Assembly: GCF_042945595.1 (NCBI RefSeq)
Contig: NZ_CP168493.1
Location: 1,426,001 to 1,490,000 of the forward strand
Length of the DNA stretch: 64,000 nucleotides
Direction: 5' to 3'
Source: Psychrobacillus sp042945595
GTDB lineage: Bacteria; Bacillota; Bacilli; Bacillales_A; Planococcaceae
The notes beneath the pieces were generated by a model. It had not been told where the DNA came from, ran no database searches, and saw only the letters and a program-made list of their open reading frames with translations. The position numbers and the translations under genes were made by a program. Position 1 is the stretch's first letter, and each line of letters begins with the position of its first letter. Of the stretch, positions 7,922 to 17,008 are shown piece after piece.

Positions 7922-9472
7922 TTGGATTATGTAATAGAGATGCTTGGTATTCGAAAAGAGTTTGGATCGTTTGTTGCAAATGATAACATTACCCTTCAAT
8001 TAAAAAAGGGAGAAATTCATGCTCTTTTGGGAGAAAATGGTGCTGGGAAGTCCACACTCATGAATGTCCTATTTGGACTATATCAACCTGAAGCTGGGGA
8101 GATAAAAGTTAATGGAAAATCTGTTAACATTACTGATCCCAATGTAGCTAATGATCTTGGGATTGGAATGGTTCATCAGCATTTTATGCTTGTTGAAAAT
8201 TTTACAGTTACTGAAAATATTATTTTAGGAAATGAACTAACAAAAAGCGGAATGCTTAATATTAAAGATGCTGCGAAGAAAATCCAGGCATTGTCCGAAA
8301 TGTATGGTTTAGAAGTAGACCCATATGCAAAAATCGAAGACATATCTGTTGGTATGCAGCAACGTGTTGAAATATTAAAGACGCTTTATCGAGGAGCAGA
8401 AATATTAATTTTCGATGAACCAACAGCTTCTCTTACACCTCAAGAAATAACGGAACTAATTCAAATAATGAAACGATTGATCCAAGAAGGAAAATCGATT
8501 ATTTTAATTACACATAAGCTCAAAGAAATTATGGATGTTTCCGATCGAGTGACAGTTATTCGTAAAGGTGTAGGAATTGGAACCGTTATTACAGCAGAAA
8601 CAAATCCAAATGATTTAGCTTCACTAATGGTTGGTAGACAAGTTGATTTCACTACTGTGAAAGATGAAGCCCATCCAACAGAAGATTCACTAATAGTGAA
8701 AAACCTAGTCGTAACAGACTATCGTGGGGTAGAGAAAATCAAAGGGTTAAACTTAACTGTACGTAAAGGTGAAATTTTGGGGATAGCAGGGATTGATGGA
8801 AACGGTCAATCGGAATTAATTGAAGCTATTACTGGCCTACGTAAAGTGAAAAGTGGAACGATTTCCATCAATGGAAAAGACGTGACCAATAAAAAGCCTC
8901 GTACTATTACAGAAGCAGGGGTTGGTCATATTCCACAGGATCGACATAAACATGGACTAGTTCTCGATTTTTCAATTGGACATAATATCGCTTTACAAAC
9001 ATACTATATCCCTCCAATTTCTAAAAACGGAATTATTAATTACGGTAAAGTATCGGAACTTGCGCAAAAAATAATTACTGACTTTGATGTTCGTACGCAA
9101 GGGGAAGATACACTTGCTCGATCTCTATCAGGTGGAAATCAGCAAAAAGCAATTATTGGACGAGAAGTTATTCGGAATCCCGAATTATTAATCGCTGCTC
9201 TTCCAACTCGTGGATTGGATGTAGGAGCAATCGAATTCATTCATCAACGCTTAATCGAACAACGTGATAAAGGAAAAGCTGTACTTCTTCTATCATTCGA
9301 GTTAGATGAAGTCATGAATGTATCGGACCGTATAGCGGTTATCTATGATGGACAAATTGTTGATACTTTATTGCCAAAAGAAACAACGGAGCAAGAGCTT
9401 GGTTTGTTAATGGCTGGCCAAACTAGAAATGAAAAAGATGTAAATCAGGGGGAAAAACTGCATGTCGAATAG
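7922..9472 (+). CDS. nupO: Nucleoside ABC transporter, double ATPase subunit
   Basis: About 516 residues with two ABC domains in tandem, as in the YufO/NupO and RbsA-type proteins. The first Walker A is GENGAGKST (about residue 40), with Walker B LIFDEPTASL. The second domain has GIDGNGQSE in the Walker A position and signature LSGGNQQK. The start is TTG 7922, six bases after GGGAGTGA, giving MDYVIEMLGIRKEFG, like the B. subtilis homologue. The 3' end overlaps the first permease by 11 bases, so they are translationally coupled. It energises import of the ligand caught by the BMP lipoprotein. Confidence 0.9.
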   Translation: MDYVIEMLGIRKEFGSFVANDNITLQLKKGEIHALLGENGAGKSTLMNVLFGLYQPEAGEIKVNGKSVNITDPNVANDLGIGMVHQHFMLVENFTVTENIILGNELTKSGMLNIKDAAKKIQALSEMYGLEVDPYAKIEDISVGMQQRVEILKTLYRGAEILIFDEPTASLTPQEITELIQIMKRLIQEGKSIILITHKLKEIMDVSDRVTVIRKGVGIGTVITAETNPNDLASLMVGRQVDFTTVKDEAHPTEDSLIVKNLVVTDYRGVEKIKGLNLTVRKGEILGIAGIDGNGQSELIEAITGLRKVKSGTISINGKDVTNKKPRTITEAGVGHIPQDRHKHGLVLDFSIGHNIALQTYYIPPISKNGIINYGKVSELAQKIITDFDVRTQGEDTLARSLSGGNQQKAIIGREVIRNPELLIAALPTRGLDVGAIEFIHQRLIEQRDKGKAVLLLSFELDEVMNVSDRIAVIYDGQIVDTLLPKETTEQELGLLMAGQTRNEKDVNQGEKLHVE

Positions 9473-10508
9473 AGTAGTAAATATACTTGTCCCTGTTATT
9501 TCTGTTATTTTAGGACTGCTTGTAGGAGCAATCATCATGCTAGTAAGTGGCTATGACCCTATTGCAGGATATAGTGCATTATGGAATGGTATTTTTGGTG
9601 ATGCATATGCGATGGGTGAAACAATACGCCAGATAACCCCTTACTTATTATCAGGATTAGCAGTAGCGTTTGCTTTCCGTACTGGATTATTCAATATAGG
9701 GGTAGAAGGGCAACTACTTGTAGGGTGGTTTGCAGCTGCGTATGTTGGAATTGCATTTGATCTTCCAATGTATATTCATTTGCCTTTTGCCATTATCGCC
9801 GCAGCCTTAGCAGGTGCATTGTGGGCATTCATTCCGGGCTTATTAAAAGCTAAGTTGCAAGTACACGAAGTTATTGTAACAATTATGATGAACTATATCG
9901 CACTTCACACAACAAATGCACTCATCCGTGTTGTCTCTCATGGTGGTGAAAATACAGGGAACATTAAACCAACTGCATCCTTAAAATCCGCATTTTTTGA
10001 AAGTATAACGGATTATTCTAGACTGCATTATGGTATTTTCATAGCACTGGCTATGGTGTTAGTCATGTGGTTTATTTTAGAAAAGACAACAACTGGTTTT
10101 GAATTGAAAGCAGTTGGATTTAACAAAAATGCTTCTCAATATGCTGGTATGAATGTTCAGAAAAATATCATTCTTTCCATGGTCATCTCAGGAGCTTTTG
10201 CAGGTCTTGCTGGAGCGATGGAAGCACTTGGTACATTCCAATATGCGAATGTTAATGGTGGTTTTACTGGTATAGGATTTGATGGTATTGCAGTAGCGCT
10301 TTTAGGTGCTAATACACCACTTGGAATTATTTTCGGTGCAACTTTATTTGGCGCGCTAAAATTTGGATCTTTGAATATGCCAAATGCAGCTGGAATACCT
10401 GTTGAAATCGTGTCGATTGTTATAGCAGTCATTATTTTCTTCGTAGCTTGTGGTTACGTAATTCGCTATTTCCTTGTAAAAATGAACAAGAAAAAGGAGG
10501 CGAAATAG
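9462..10508 (+). CDS. nupP: Nucleoside ABC transporter permease 1
   Basis: A 348-residue polytopic membrane protein of the branched-chain/ribose permease family (BPD_transp_2), with about nine or ten hydrophobic segments and the conserved SGLAVAFAFRTGLFNIGVEGQ stretch near residue 60. It begins inside the end of the ATPase gene at an ATG preceded by CAGGGGG, and ends two bases before the second permease. By order and similarity it corresponds to B. subtilis YufP/NupP. It forms half of the membrane channel for nucleoside uptake; specificity is inferred. Confidence 0.9.
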   Translation: MSNRVVNILVPVISVILGLLVGAIIMLVSGYDPIAGYSALWNGIFGDAYAMGETIRQITPYLLSGLAVAFAFRTGLFNIGVEGQLLVGWFAAAYVGIAFDLPMYIHLPFAIIAAALAGALWAFIPGLLKAKLQVHEVIVTIMMNYIALHTTNALIRVVSHGGENTGNIKPTASLKSAFFESITDYSRLHYGIFIALAMVLVMWFILEKTTTGFELKAVGFNKNASQYAGMNVQKNIILSMVISGAFAGLAGAMEALGTFQYANVNGGFTGIGFDGIAVALLGANTPLGIIFGATLFGALKFGSLNMPNAAGIPVEIVSIVIAVIIFFVACGYVIRYFLVKMNKKKEAK

Positions 10509-10509
10509 T

Positions 10510-11469
10510 ATGAGCTTTTTAGATGTTCTATATTTCATCATTCCAGCGGCTATTTTTTATGCTGCACCACTCATCTTTACAGCTATTGGTGGTGTTTTCT
10601 CTGAGCGATCAGGAGTTGTTAATATTGGACTGGAAGGTTTAATGGTAATGGGTGCTTTTATCGGTATACTATTTAACTTGAAGTTCGCCGACGTCTTTGG
10701 AACATATACTCCTTGGGTTGCACTTCTTGCAGCAATGGTTGTTTGTGCTATATTTTCTTTAATGCACGCAGTTGCAGCAATATCTTTCCGTGCGGATCAA
10801 ACAATTTCTGGAGTTGCGATTAATATGCTTGGTGTAGCAGTTGCATTATTTTCTGTCAAACTGATTTTTGGTAAAGGACAAACAGACTATATTCAGGAAC
10901 GTTTCATCCGTTTTGATATTCCTTTATTAAGTGACATTCCAGTACTTGGGCAAATGTTTTTTAAAGATGTATATTCCACTTCTATATTAGCTATTGCAGT
11001 AGCAATAGGTGCTTGGTTCGTTATTTATAAAACTCCATTCGGCTTACGCCTTCGCGCTGTTGGTGAACATCCAATGGCAGCTGATACAATGGGCGTTAAT
11101 GTAACAAAAATGCGTTATATTGCGGTTGTATTATCTGGTGCTCTTGCTGGAATTGGTGGTGCGGTATATTCTCAATCCATCTCTGGAGAGTTCAGTCATA
11201 CTACTATTAACGGACAAGGGTTCATGGCCCTTGCTGCGATGATCTTTGGTAAGTGGCATCCACTTGGTGCACTTGGAGCAGCATTATTCTTTGGTTTTGC
11301 TCAGGCTCTAAGTATTGTTGGAGGTCAAATTCCTTATATTGATCAAGTACCAAGCTACTACTTGCATATTTTGCCGTATGTATTAACTATTTTGGCGGTT
11401 GCAGGGTTTATTGGTAAAGCAAATGCACCAAAAGCAAGTGGTGTACCGTATATTAAAGGAAAACGATAA
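10510..11469 (+). CDS. nupQ: Nucleoside ABC transporter permease 2
   Basis: A 319-residue membrane protein of the same permease family and the second half of the channel. The hydrophobic segments begin at the N-terminus (LYFIIPAAIFYAAPLIFTA), and the conserved SGVVNIGLEGLMVMGA motif follows near residue 40. Ribosome site AAGGAGG overlaps the end of the preceding permease. It is the last gene of the import operon; the palindromic element at 11478-11655 and a terminator at 11689-11718 come after it. It corresponds to B. subtilis YufQ/NupQ. Confidence 0.9.
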   Translation: MSFLDVLYFIIPAAIFYAAPLIFTAIGGVFSERSGVVNIGLEGLMVMGAFIGILFNLKFADVFGTYTPWVALLAAMVVCAIFSLMHAVAAISFRADQTISGVAINMLGVAVALFSVKLIFGKGQTDYIQERFIRFDIPLLSDIPVLGQMFFKDVYSTSILAIAVAIGAWFVIYKTPFGLRLRAVGEHPMAADTMGVNVTKMRYIAVVLSGALAGIGGAVYSQSISGEFSHTTINGQGFMALAAMIFGKWHPLGALGAALFFGFAQALSIVGGQIPYIDQVPSYYLHILPYVLTILAVAGFIGKANAPKASGVPYIKGKR

Positions 11470-11477
11470 ATTGAAAC

Positions 11478-11655
11478 GCGGATAGACGCTGTTTAGCTGT
11501 GAAAAGCAAATGTGGTTGAGGTATGACTGCTTTGCCACATTCTGTGGCAAAGCAGTCATGACCCTCCTCGTGCGGGCCCAGGAGGCAGATCCTCAGCCAC
11601 CGCAGGAAATTGGCATTTGACCTCGAGTAGCTGGCGTCTGTAGCTGGACAGTAAC
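11478..11655. repeat. Nested palindromic intergenic element with a 17-bp hairpin
   Basis: GC-richer than its surroundings and non-coding. The core is a perfect hairpin: ATGACTGCTTTGCCACA (11523-11539), loop TTC, and the exact reverse complement (11543-11559). Further pairs surround it: GTGGTTGAGG (11512-11521) with CCTCAGCCAC (11591-11600), CAAATG (11507-11512) with CATTTG near 11614, AGACGCT with GGCGTCT, and a side stem CCTCC/GGAGG on the right. Arm length and 3-nt loop match the central hairpins of the family-1 repeats although the sequence is unrelated. It occupies most of the 325-base gap before ymfF. Confidence 0.6.
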
Positions 11656-11688
11656 TGAATAGTAAGCTAATTTTCTGATTTTAGAAAG

Positions 11689-11718
11689 AGGGACCAAATT
11701 CATTTGGTTCCTTTTTGT
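11689..11718 (+). terminator. Terminator of the nucleoside importer operon
   Basis: GGGACCAAAT pairs with ATTTGGTTCC (one G-T pair) and runs into TTTTTGTTTG. Confidence 0.8.
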
Positions 11719-11794
11719 TTGTCATGGAATCGCTTGAACATGTATAGTGAATAGAAGAAAGAGTTAAACTAGAAAGAAAAAGGGGGACAACAAC

Positions 11795-13072
11795 ATGTTT
11801 CAGCAGTTTGAACTTGCACATGGTGTGAAGTTATATGTAAGGCCGACAGAACAATTTAAAACAATAAATATTTCATTTAAATGGAAACAGCCAATAACAG
11901 TTAAAGATGCCTCAATACGAGCAGTTCTTTCGAATATACTTCAATATAGCAATGAAGTGTACCCTTCGAATGCAGATTTTCGTAAACGCTTAGATGACCT
12001 TTATGGGGCGGCATTATATTTTGATACAACCAAAAAGGGGAATAACCATATTTTTTCGTTAAATGCAGAAACGGTGAATGATGCCTATTTATCGAATGAA
12101 AAAGTGGTTGATGAAGTCTTTTCATTACTTGCAACCGTTATTTTTAAACCTCATGTATTGAACGGGAAGTTTGTAGATTCTATTGTAAAACGTGAAAAGG
12201 AGCAAGTGATTGAGCGGATTCAATCCATGTATGATGATAAAACAAGATATGCACAACAGCGTTTACTTGAAAACATTCGTCCAGATCAACCTGCCTCTAT
12301 TTCTGCAAATGGGACTGTTGCAGAAGTACAAGCAATAACAAATGAACAATTAGTTGAAATGCATGGAAAATTATTACATGAAGACGAGCTATCCATTTAT
12401 GTAGTTGGGGATGTAAATGTAGACGAGATAAAAGAAAAAATGAAAAACTTTTTCCCGTTTTCAAATAGAACGGTGAAACAACCAACGGAAGTAGTTACCA
12501 AGCAAGGAAAAAACGAAACAAATTTTTTACATGAAATACAAGACATGAAACAAGGGAAACTACATATCGCCTATCATACACCGATCACTTTTTACTCAGA
12601 AGAATACCCAATTATGCAAATGACAAATGGCATATTAGGTGGATTTGCGCATTCAAAAATATTCATGAATGTCCGGGAAAAAGAAAGTATGGCTTATTAT
12701 GCTTCCAGTAATTATTCTTCATTGTACGGTTTAATTTTTGTATTAGCAGGTATTGATGCAAACTTACAAGAAAAAGCAGTTCAACTAATTGATGAACAGC
12801 TAAAAGCAATGCAATTGGGTGAGATTACTGACTTAGAAATAAATCAAACAAAATCCATGTTAAAAAATCAACTAAAAGAAGCATTAGATTCGGCTAGAGC
12901 ACAAATTGATATTTATGATCAATATAAAGAGTTAAACGAAGATTTTACAGTGGAAGAATGGGTAGAAAAATGGTCCAACGTGACAAAGGAACAAATACAA
13001 CAGATGGCTTCTAAAATAGAGAAGGAATTTGTCTATTTCCTATCTGGTAAGGACGGTGCAAACAATGAATGA
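11795..13072 (+). CDS. ymfF: M16 family peptidase-like protein without the zinc motif
   Basis: A 425-residue member of the pitrilysin/insulinase (M16) fold family, full length. At the place where active M16 enzymes carry HxxEH it has LSNILQYSNEVYP, so it lacks the metal ligands and is presumably the non-catalytic partner. The C-terminal half keeps the substrate-groove region (LGGFAHSKIFMNVREKESMAYYASS). SD AGGGGG precedes the ATG. It overlaps ymfH by eight bases, and the pair resembles the inactive/active subunit pairs of bacterial M16B peptidases. The substrate is unknown. Confidence 0.88.
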   Translation: MFQQFELAHGVKLYVRPTEQFKTINISFKWKQPITVKDASIRAVLSNILQYSNEVYPSNADFRKRLDDLYGAALYFDTTKKGNNHIFSLNAETVNDAYLSNEKVVDEVFSLLATVIFKPHVLNGKFVDSIVKREKEQVIERIQSMYDDKTRYAQQRLLENIRPDQPASISANGTVAEVQAITNEQLVEMHGKLLHEDELSIYVVGDVNVDEIKEKMKNFFPFSNRTVKQPTEVVTKQGKNETNFLHEIQDMKQGKLHIAYHTPITFYSEEYPIMQMTNGILGGFAHSKIFMNVREKESMAYYASSNYSSLYGLIFVLAGIDANLQEKAVQLIDEQLKAMQLGEITDLEINQTKSMLKNQLKEALDSARAQIDIYDQYKELNEDFTVEEWVEKWSNVTKEQIQQMASKIEKEFVYFLSGKDGANNE

Positions 13073-14369
13073 AACTTATTTTAAGCAACTAGAAGAAACT
13101 TTATACCATGAGCAATTACCTAATGGCTTAAATGTATATATTTTACCTAAAAAAGGATTCTCTAAAACGTATGTAACATTTACGACGAATTATGGTTCCA
13201 TTGACCGAGAATTTATACCGCATGGTAAAGAAGAACCTGTAATTGTGCCAGATGGAATTGCTCATTTTTTAGAGCATAAGATGTTTGAAAAAGAAGAAGG
13301 GGATGTTTTCCAAAAGTTTAGTGAAAATGGTGCTTCTGCTAATGCATTCACTTCTTTTACAAGAACTGCCTATTTATTTTCTTCCACAGACCTTGTATTA
13401 GAAAATACGAAAGTATTGCTTGATTTTGTGCAACAACCATATTTTACTGAACAAACTGTTGAAAAAGAAAAAGGGATTATTGCTCAAGAAATCACCATGT
13501 ATGACGACCAACCAGACTGGCGTTTATACTTTGGTGCAATTGAGAATATGTACAAAGAACATCCAGTCAAAATAGACATCGCAGGAACAGTTGAATCGAT
13601 AAAACAAATTACTGCAGATCATTTGTATGAATGTTATAACACGTTTTACCACCCTTCTAATATGATCGTATTTGTTGTGGGAGCTGTGAGTCCCAAAGAA
13701 ATGATGACTTTTATTAAGGAAGATCAAGCATCGAAGTCATTTGAACTACCACAAGAAATTAAACGCTTTTTCCCAGATGAACAAAGCGCTGTTGCAATCT
13801 CAGAAAGAACATTACAAATGGATGTACAAAAACCAAAAGTTATTTTTGGGATTAAATCTAATAATACAACTATTTCTGGTAAAGAAATGTTAAATTTTGA
13901 GCTTTCGATGCAAGTGGCAGTGGAAATGATTTTCGGAAGAACCTCTTCCTTTTATCAGGATGTATACGAAAAAGGTTTAATCGATGAATCATATTCAGCC
14001 GATTTCTCTATGGAACATGGCTATGGTTTTACAATGATTGGTTCTGATTCAATAAATCCGGAAATGCTTGTTCATGCGGTTAAACAAACCATCATAGACA
14101 ATTCGAAAGAGTGGATGTTTTCAGAGGAAGATTTAAAACGGATTACACGGAAAAAGATCGGATTTTTCTTGCGTGCTTTAAATTCTATTGAATATATTGC
14201 TAATCAATTTACACGGTATTCGTTTAACGATATGAATTTATTTGATGTAGTACCTACTTTGGAAAATTTAACGATGGAACAAGTGAAGGAAGCTTTTGAG
14301 TCGCTAAAAAATAGAGATACGCACACCGTATTTAAAGTTGTTCCAAATGAGAAAAAGTACGATGAGTAA
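13065..14369 (+). CDS. ymfH: M16 family zinc peptidase
   Basis: About 434 residues. It carries the inverted zinc motif HFLEH (near residue 67) and the downstream glutamate region EKEKGIIAQEITMYDD, so it should be the catalytic partner of YmfF. The start ATG 13065 lies inside the ymfF end; the upstream in-frame codon at 13029 is deep inside ymfF. In B. subtilis the ymfF-ymfH pair is the equivalent, and in other Firmicutes such pairs process peptides. It ends eight bases inside ymfI, continuing the coupled chain. Confidence 0.9.
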   Translation: MNETYFKQLEETLYHEQLPNGLNVYILPKKGFSKTYVTFTTNYGSIDREFIPHGKEEPVIVPDGIAHFLEHKMFEKEEGDVFQKFSENGASANAFTSFTRTAYLFSSTDLVLENTKVLLDFVQQPYFTEQTVEKEKGIIAQEITMYDDQPDWRLYFGAIENMYKEHPVKIDIAGTVESIKQITADHLYECYNTFYHPSNMIVFVVGAVSPKEMMTFIKEDQASKSFELPQEIKRFFPDEQSAVAISERTLQMDVQKPKVIFGIKSNNTTISGKEMLNFELSMQVAVEMIFGRTSSFYQDVYEKGLIDESYSADFSMEHGYGFTMIGSDSINPEMLVHAVKQTIIDNSKEWMFSEEDLKRITRKKIGFFLRALNSIEYIANQFTRYSFNDMNLFDVVPTLENLTMEQVKEAFESLKNRDTHTVFKVVPNEKKYDE

Positions 14370-15093
14370 AAAGTTTGCATTAATAGTAGGTGCATCAGGT
14401 GAAATTGGCCATGCGATTAGTTATCAACTCGCAGAGGCTGGCTGGTCATTGTACCTGCATTTTGCAAGCAGTGAAGCACGTATAAAGCGTCTTTTACAAG
14501 ACTTAGAAGCATCTTACCCAGAACAGGAATTCATGCTCATACAAGCAGATATGCGACACGCTGCATCAGTAGAAAAATTAGCTTCAACTATTTTTTCGAT
14601 TCAGTCGATTGTTTTTGCTCAAGGACATAGTTTGTATAAAGGATTGGAAGATACATCATTAGAAGAGATACATCATCTTTTTCAAGTGCATGTGGAGCAT
14701 CCAATGTTTTTAGTTACTCAATTAACTCCGAAACTTCGAAAAAACGAACAAGCTTCCATTGTTTTTGTAGGTTCCATTTGGGGAGAGACTGGTGCATCCT
14801 ATGAAGTTGCTTATTCTGCTGCAAAAGGTGCCCAGCATGCATTTGTAAAAGCATATGCAAAAGAAGTGGCTTCGCAAAAAATTAACGTGAATGCGGTTGC
14901 TCCTGGATTTATAGATACAAAAATGAACAAACATGTGGAACCAAAAGTACGCCAACTACTATTGGAGGAAATACCAGCAGGTGTATTTGGATCTGCGGAA
15001 GATGTTGCAAATAGTGTGGTATTTTTAGTTAGTGAGAAAGCAAATTATATAACAGGCCAAATTATCCGAGTAAATGGTGGATGGTATATTTGA
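14362..15093 (+). CDS. ymfI: SDR oxidoreductase, EF-P 5-aminopentanone reductase-like
   Basis: A 243-residue short-chain dehydrogenase/reductase with the NAD(P) motif GASGEIG at residues 9-15, catalytic YSAAK, and a C-terminal VNGGWYI typical of FabG-like proteins. B. subtilis YmfI reduces the 5-aminopentanone group on translation factor EF-P; the same position after ymfH supports this role here. The ATG at 14362 overlaps the ymfH stop region; an upstream TTG at 14338 would give eight extra residues without a ribosome site. A terminator follows at 15164. Confidence 0.87.
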   Translation: MSKKFALIVGASGEIGHAISYQLAEAGWSLYLHFASSEARIKRLLQDLEASYPEQEFMLIQADMRHAASVEKLASTIFSIQSIVFAQGHSLYKGLEDTSLEEIHHLFQVHVEHPMFLVTQLTPKLRKNEQASIVFVGSIWGETGASYEVAYSAAKGAQHAFVKAYAKEVASQKINVNAVAPGFIDTKMNKHVEPKVRQLLLEEIPAGVFGSAEDVANSVVFLVSEKANYITGQIIRVNGGWYI

Positions 15094-15163
15094 CTATATT
15101 CTGCCGAGTGTTAATTGCCGTCTAAATTGAGTCAAAATACGCCAAGGCGAGTTTGATCTAACG

Positions 15164-15200
15164 AAAGAAAAGAGAGTTGTTGCTTCTCTTTTCTTTTTTT
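15164..15200 (+). terminator. Terminator after ymfI
   Basis: AAAGAAAAGAGA pairs with TCTCTTTTCTTT over a short loop and is followed by a long T tract. It closes the ymfF-ymfH-ymfI transcript. Confidence 0.8.
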
Positions 15201-15282
15201 CTTTTATTCATCTAGGAAATCAGATATGATAGAACTTATAATGAGAGAAAAACGTCATCTAAATAGAGAGGACAGATATATT

Positions 15283-16089
15283 ATGGCAAGTGAGTGGTTT
15301 TTTGAATACGAAATCCAGATAAATCGTCCAGGACTTCTTGGAGATATTGCTTCTTTACTTGGTATGCTTAGAGTTAATATTGTAACGATTAATGGTGTGG
15401 ACGAAGGACGTCGTGGAATGCTAATTAAAGCAGAAAAAAAAGAAAATATCGAACGATTTGAGCATATTGCTTCTACAATGGAAACGATTCAATTAACTAA
15501 GTTTAGAGAACCTAAGCTTAGAGATCGTCTAGCAGTTCGACATGGTAGATATATACAACGCGATGCCGATGATAAAAAAACATTTCGTTTTGTTCGAGAT
15601 GAACTTGGTTTGCTAGTAGATTTTATGGCGGAAATATTTAAACAAGAAGGCCATAAGTTAATCGGAATTAGAGGAATGCCGCGTGTAGGTAAGACAGAAT
15701 CAGTTGTTGCTGCAAGTGTATGTGCAAATAAGAAGTGGATATTTCTTTCATCCACAATGATTAAGCAAACAATTAGAAGTCAGCTTGCTGGTGACGAGTT
15801 TAGTGATCGCAATATTTTCATATTAGACGGTATTGTGACAAGAAATTCAAATGATGAAAAGCATCAAATGTTAGTGAGAGAAATGATGCGAATGCCTACT
15901 ATTAAAGTAGTAGAGCACCCGGACATGTTTATCCAGCATTCCGAATATTCGATTGATGATTTTGACTATATAATTGAACTTCGTCATAGTCCAGAAGAAG
16001 AATTTACGTATGAGATGATGGAGAAAAACCACGGAATGTCCGACAAAGGTACAAGTGGATTTGGCGGATTTGGTGGATTTAATTTTTAA
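15283..16089 (+). CDS. ymfK: DUF3388 family protein (ACT-like domain plus P-loop)
   Basis: About 268 residues. The N-terminal 75 residues (EIQINRPGLLGDIASLLGMLRVNIVTINGVDEG) look like an ACT regulatory domain. The middle contains a Walker A-like GMPRVGKTES (about residue 137) and a FILDGIV strand, and the tail is glycine/phenylalanine-rich. It corresponds to B. subtilis YmfK, of unknown function. ATG 15283 is preceded by AGAGAGGAC; an upstream ATG at 15241 is possible, but a TATGAT -10-like box near 15224 favours the later start. The small ymfJ gene found upstream in B. subtilis is absent. Confidence 0.85.
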   Translation: MASEWFFEYEIQINRPGLLGDIASLLGMLRVNIVTINGVDEGRRGMLIKAEKKENIERFEHIASTMETIQLTKFREPKLRDRLAVRHGRYIQRDADDKKTFRFVRDELGLLVDFMAEIFKQEGHKLIGIRGMPRVGKTESVVAASVCANKKWIFLSSTMIKQTIRSQLAGDEFSDRNIFILDGIVTRNSNDEKHQMLVREMMRMPTIKVVEHPDMFIQHSEYSIDDFDYIIELRHSPEEEFTYEMMEKNHGMSDKGTSGFGGFGGFNF

Positions 16090-16105
16090 TGGGTAGGTGT
16101 TTTAG

Positions 16106-16957
16106 TTGACAGAACTTGGGTCTCGCTTAAAAGAAGCGAGAAAAGCAAAAGGATATAGTATTGATGATTTACAAGAAATCACAAAAATCCAAAAAAGATA
16201 TCTAACGGGAATAGAAGAAGGTAACTATGAAACGATGCCGGGTTCTTTCTATGTGCGTGCTTTTATAAAGCAATATGCAGAAGCAGTTGGTTTAAATGGG
16301 GACGAGCTTTTAGAAATGTATAAAACAGAAATTCCTGCTCCATCGAATGAAGATGTTTCCAAAAATATTCCACCAACGCCTACTAGAAGGTCGTTAAGCG
16401 GTCGTTCGTCTAATAAGTTCATGGAAGTTTTTCCAATGATAGTCGTAGTCCTGTTTGTCATCGCAATTATCGTTATTTTATGGTTTTTATTTCAAAATTC
16501 TCCGAAAAACGAGCCGGTGCAAGTCGACTCAGGCAATGATTTAACAATGGATATAAAACCACAGCCGGAAAAAAATAATACAGTTGCACCTGTTGAAGAA
16601 GAAAAACCTCAGGAAGAAGAAGTAGTAATAGAAGAGCCGAAGCCTGAGCAACAGTTAACATTTATTGAAACGCAAGGGCCAACATCTACTTTTGACTTAA
16701 CTGGTGCTGAAAAATATGATCTGAAAGTGGTAGTCGCTAATAATACTTGGTTGAACATTAGAGACCAAGACAATATGATTTTAGTGGACAAAGCGGTTAA
16801 TGCTGGTGAAACATTTGAGTTTGATGCAAGTGCTTTATCACGAATTCGTGTTCGAGTTGGTCATACACCTGGTAATATGGTATATATAAATGAGCAATTA
16901 GTCGAATTTCCAACAACTAAGACCACTCAAAATTTAGTAATACAGTTCAACAAATAG
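16106..16957 (+). CDS. ymfM: RodZ-like helix-turn-helix membrane protein
   Basis: A 283-residue bitopic protein: a cytoplasmic Xre-type helix-turn-helix (residues about 4-70, with LKEARKAKGYSIDDLQEITKI and the RodZ-typical YVRAFIKQYAEAVGL), one membrane segment near residues 108-128 (MIVVVLFVIAIIVILWFLF), a Glu/Pro-rich spacer and an extracellular beta domain (DUF4115). This is the RodZ architecture, which links MreB filaments to the cell-wall elongation machinery. The TTG start follows GGTAGGTG. The adjacent pgsA and cinA are conserved companions. A weak hairpin (16956-16974) lies after it. Confidence 0.9.
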   Translation: MTELGSRLKEARKAKGYSIDDLQEITKIQKRYLTGIEEGNYETMPGSFYVRAFIKQYAEAVGLNGDELLEMYKTEIPAPSNEDVSKNIPPTPTRRSLSGRSSNKFMEVFPMIVVVLFVIAIIVILWFLFQNSPKNEPVQVDSGNDLTMDIKPQPEKNNTVAPVEEEKPQEEEVVIEEPKPEQQLTFIETQGPTSTFDLTGAEKYDLKVVVANNTWLNIRDQDNMILVDKAVNAGETFEFDASALSRIRVRVGHTPGNMVYINEQLVEFPTTKTTQNLVIQFNK

Positions 16958-16980
16958 TCATCTATAAGATGGCTATTTTG
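16956..16980 (+). terminator. Weak terminator-like hairpin between ymfM and pgsA
   Basis: AGTCATCT pairs with AGATGGCT around ATA and is followed by ATTTTG. The stem is short and the T tract poor, so it probably attenuates rather than stops transcription into pgsA. Confidence 0.45.
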
Positions 16981-17008
16981 TTTGAAAAACGAAAGGAGCT
17001 TACTGCAG

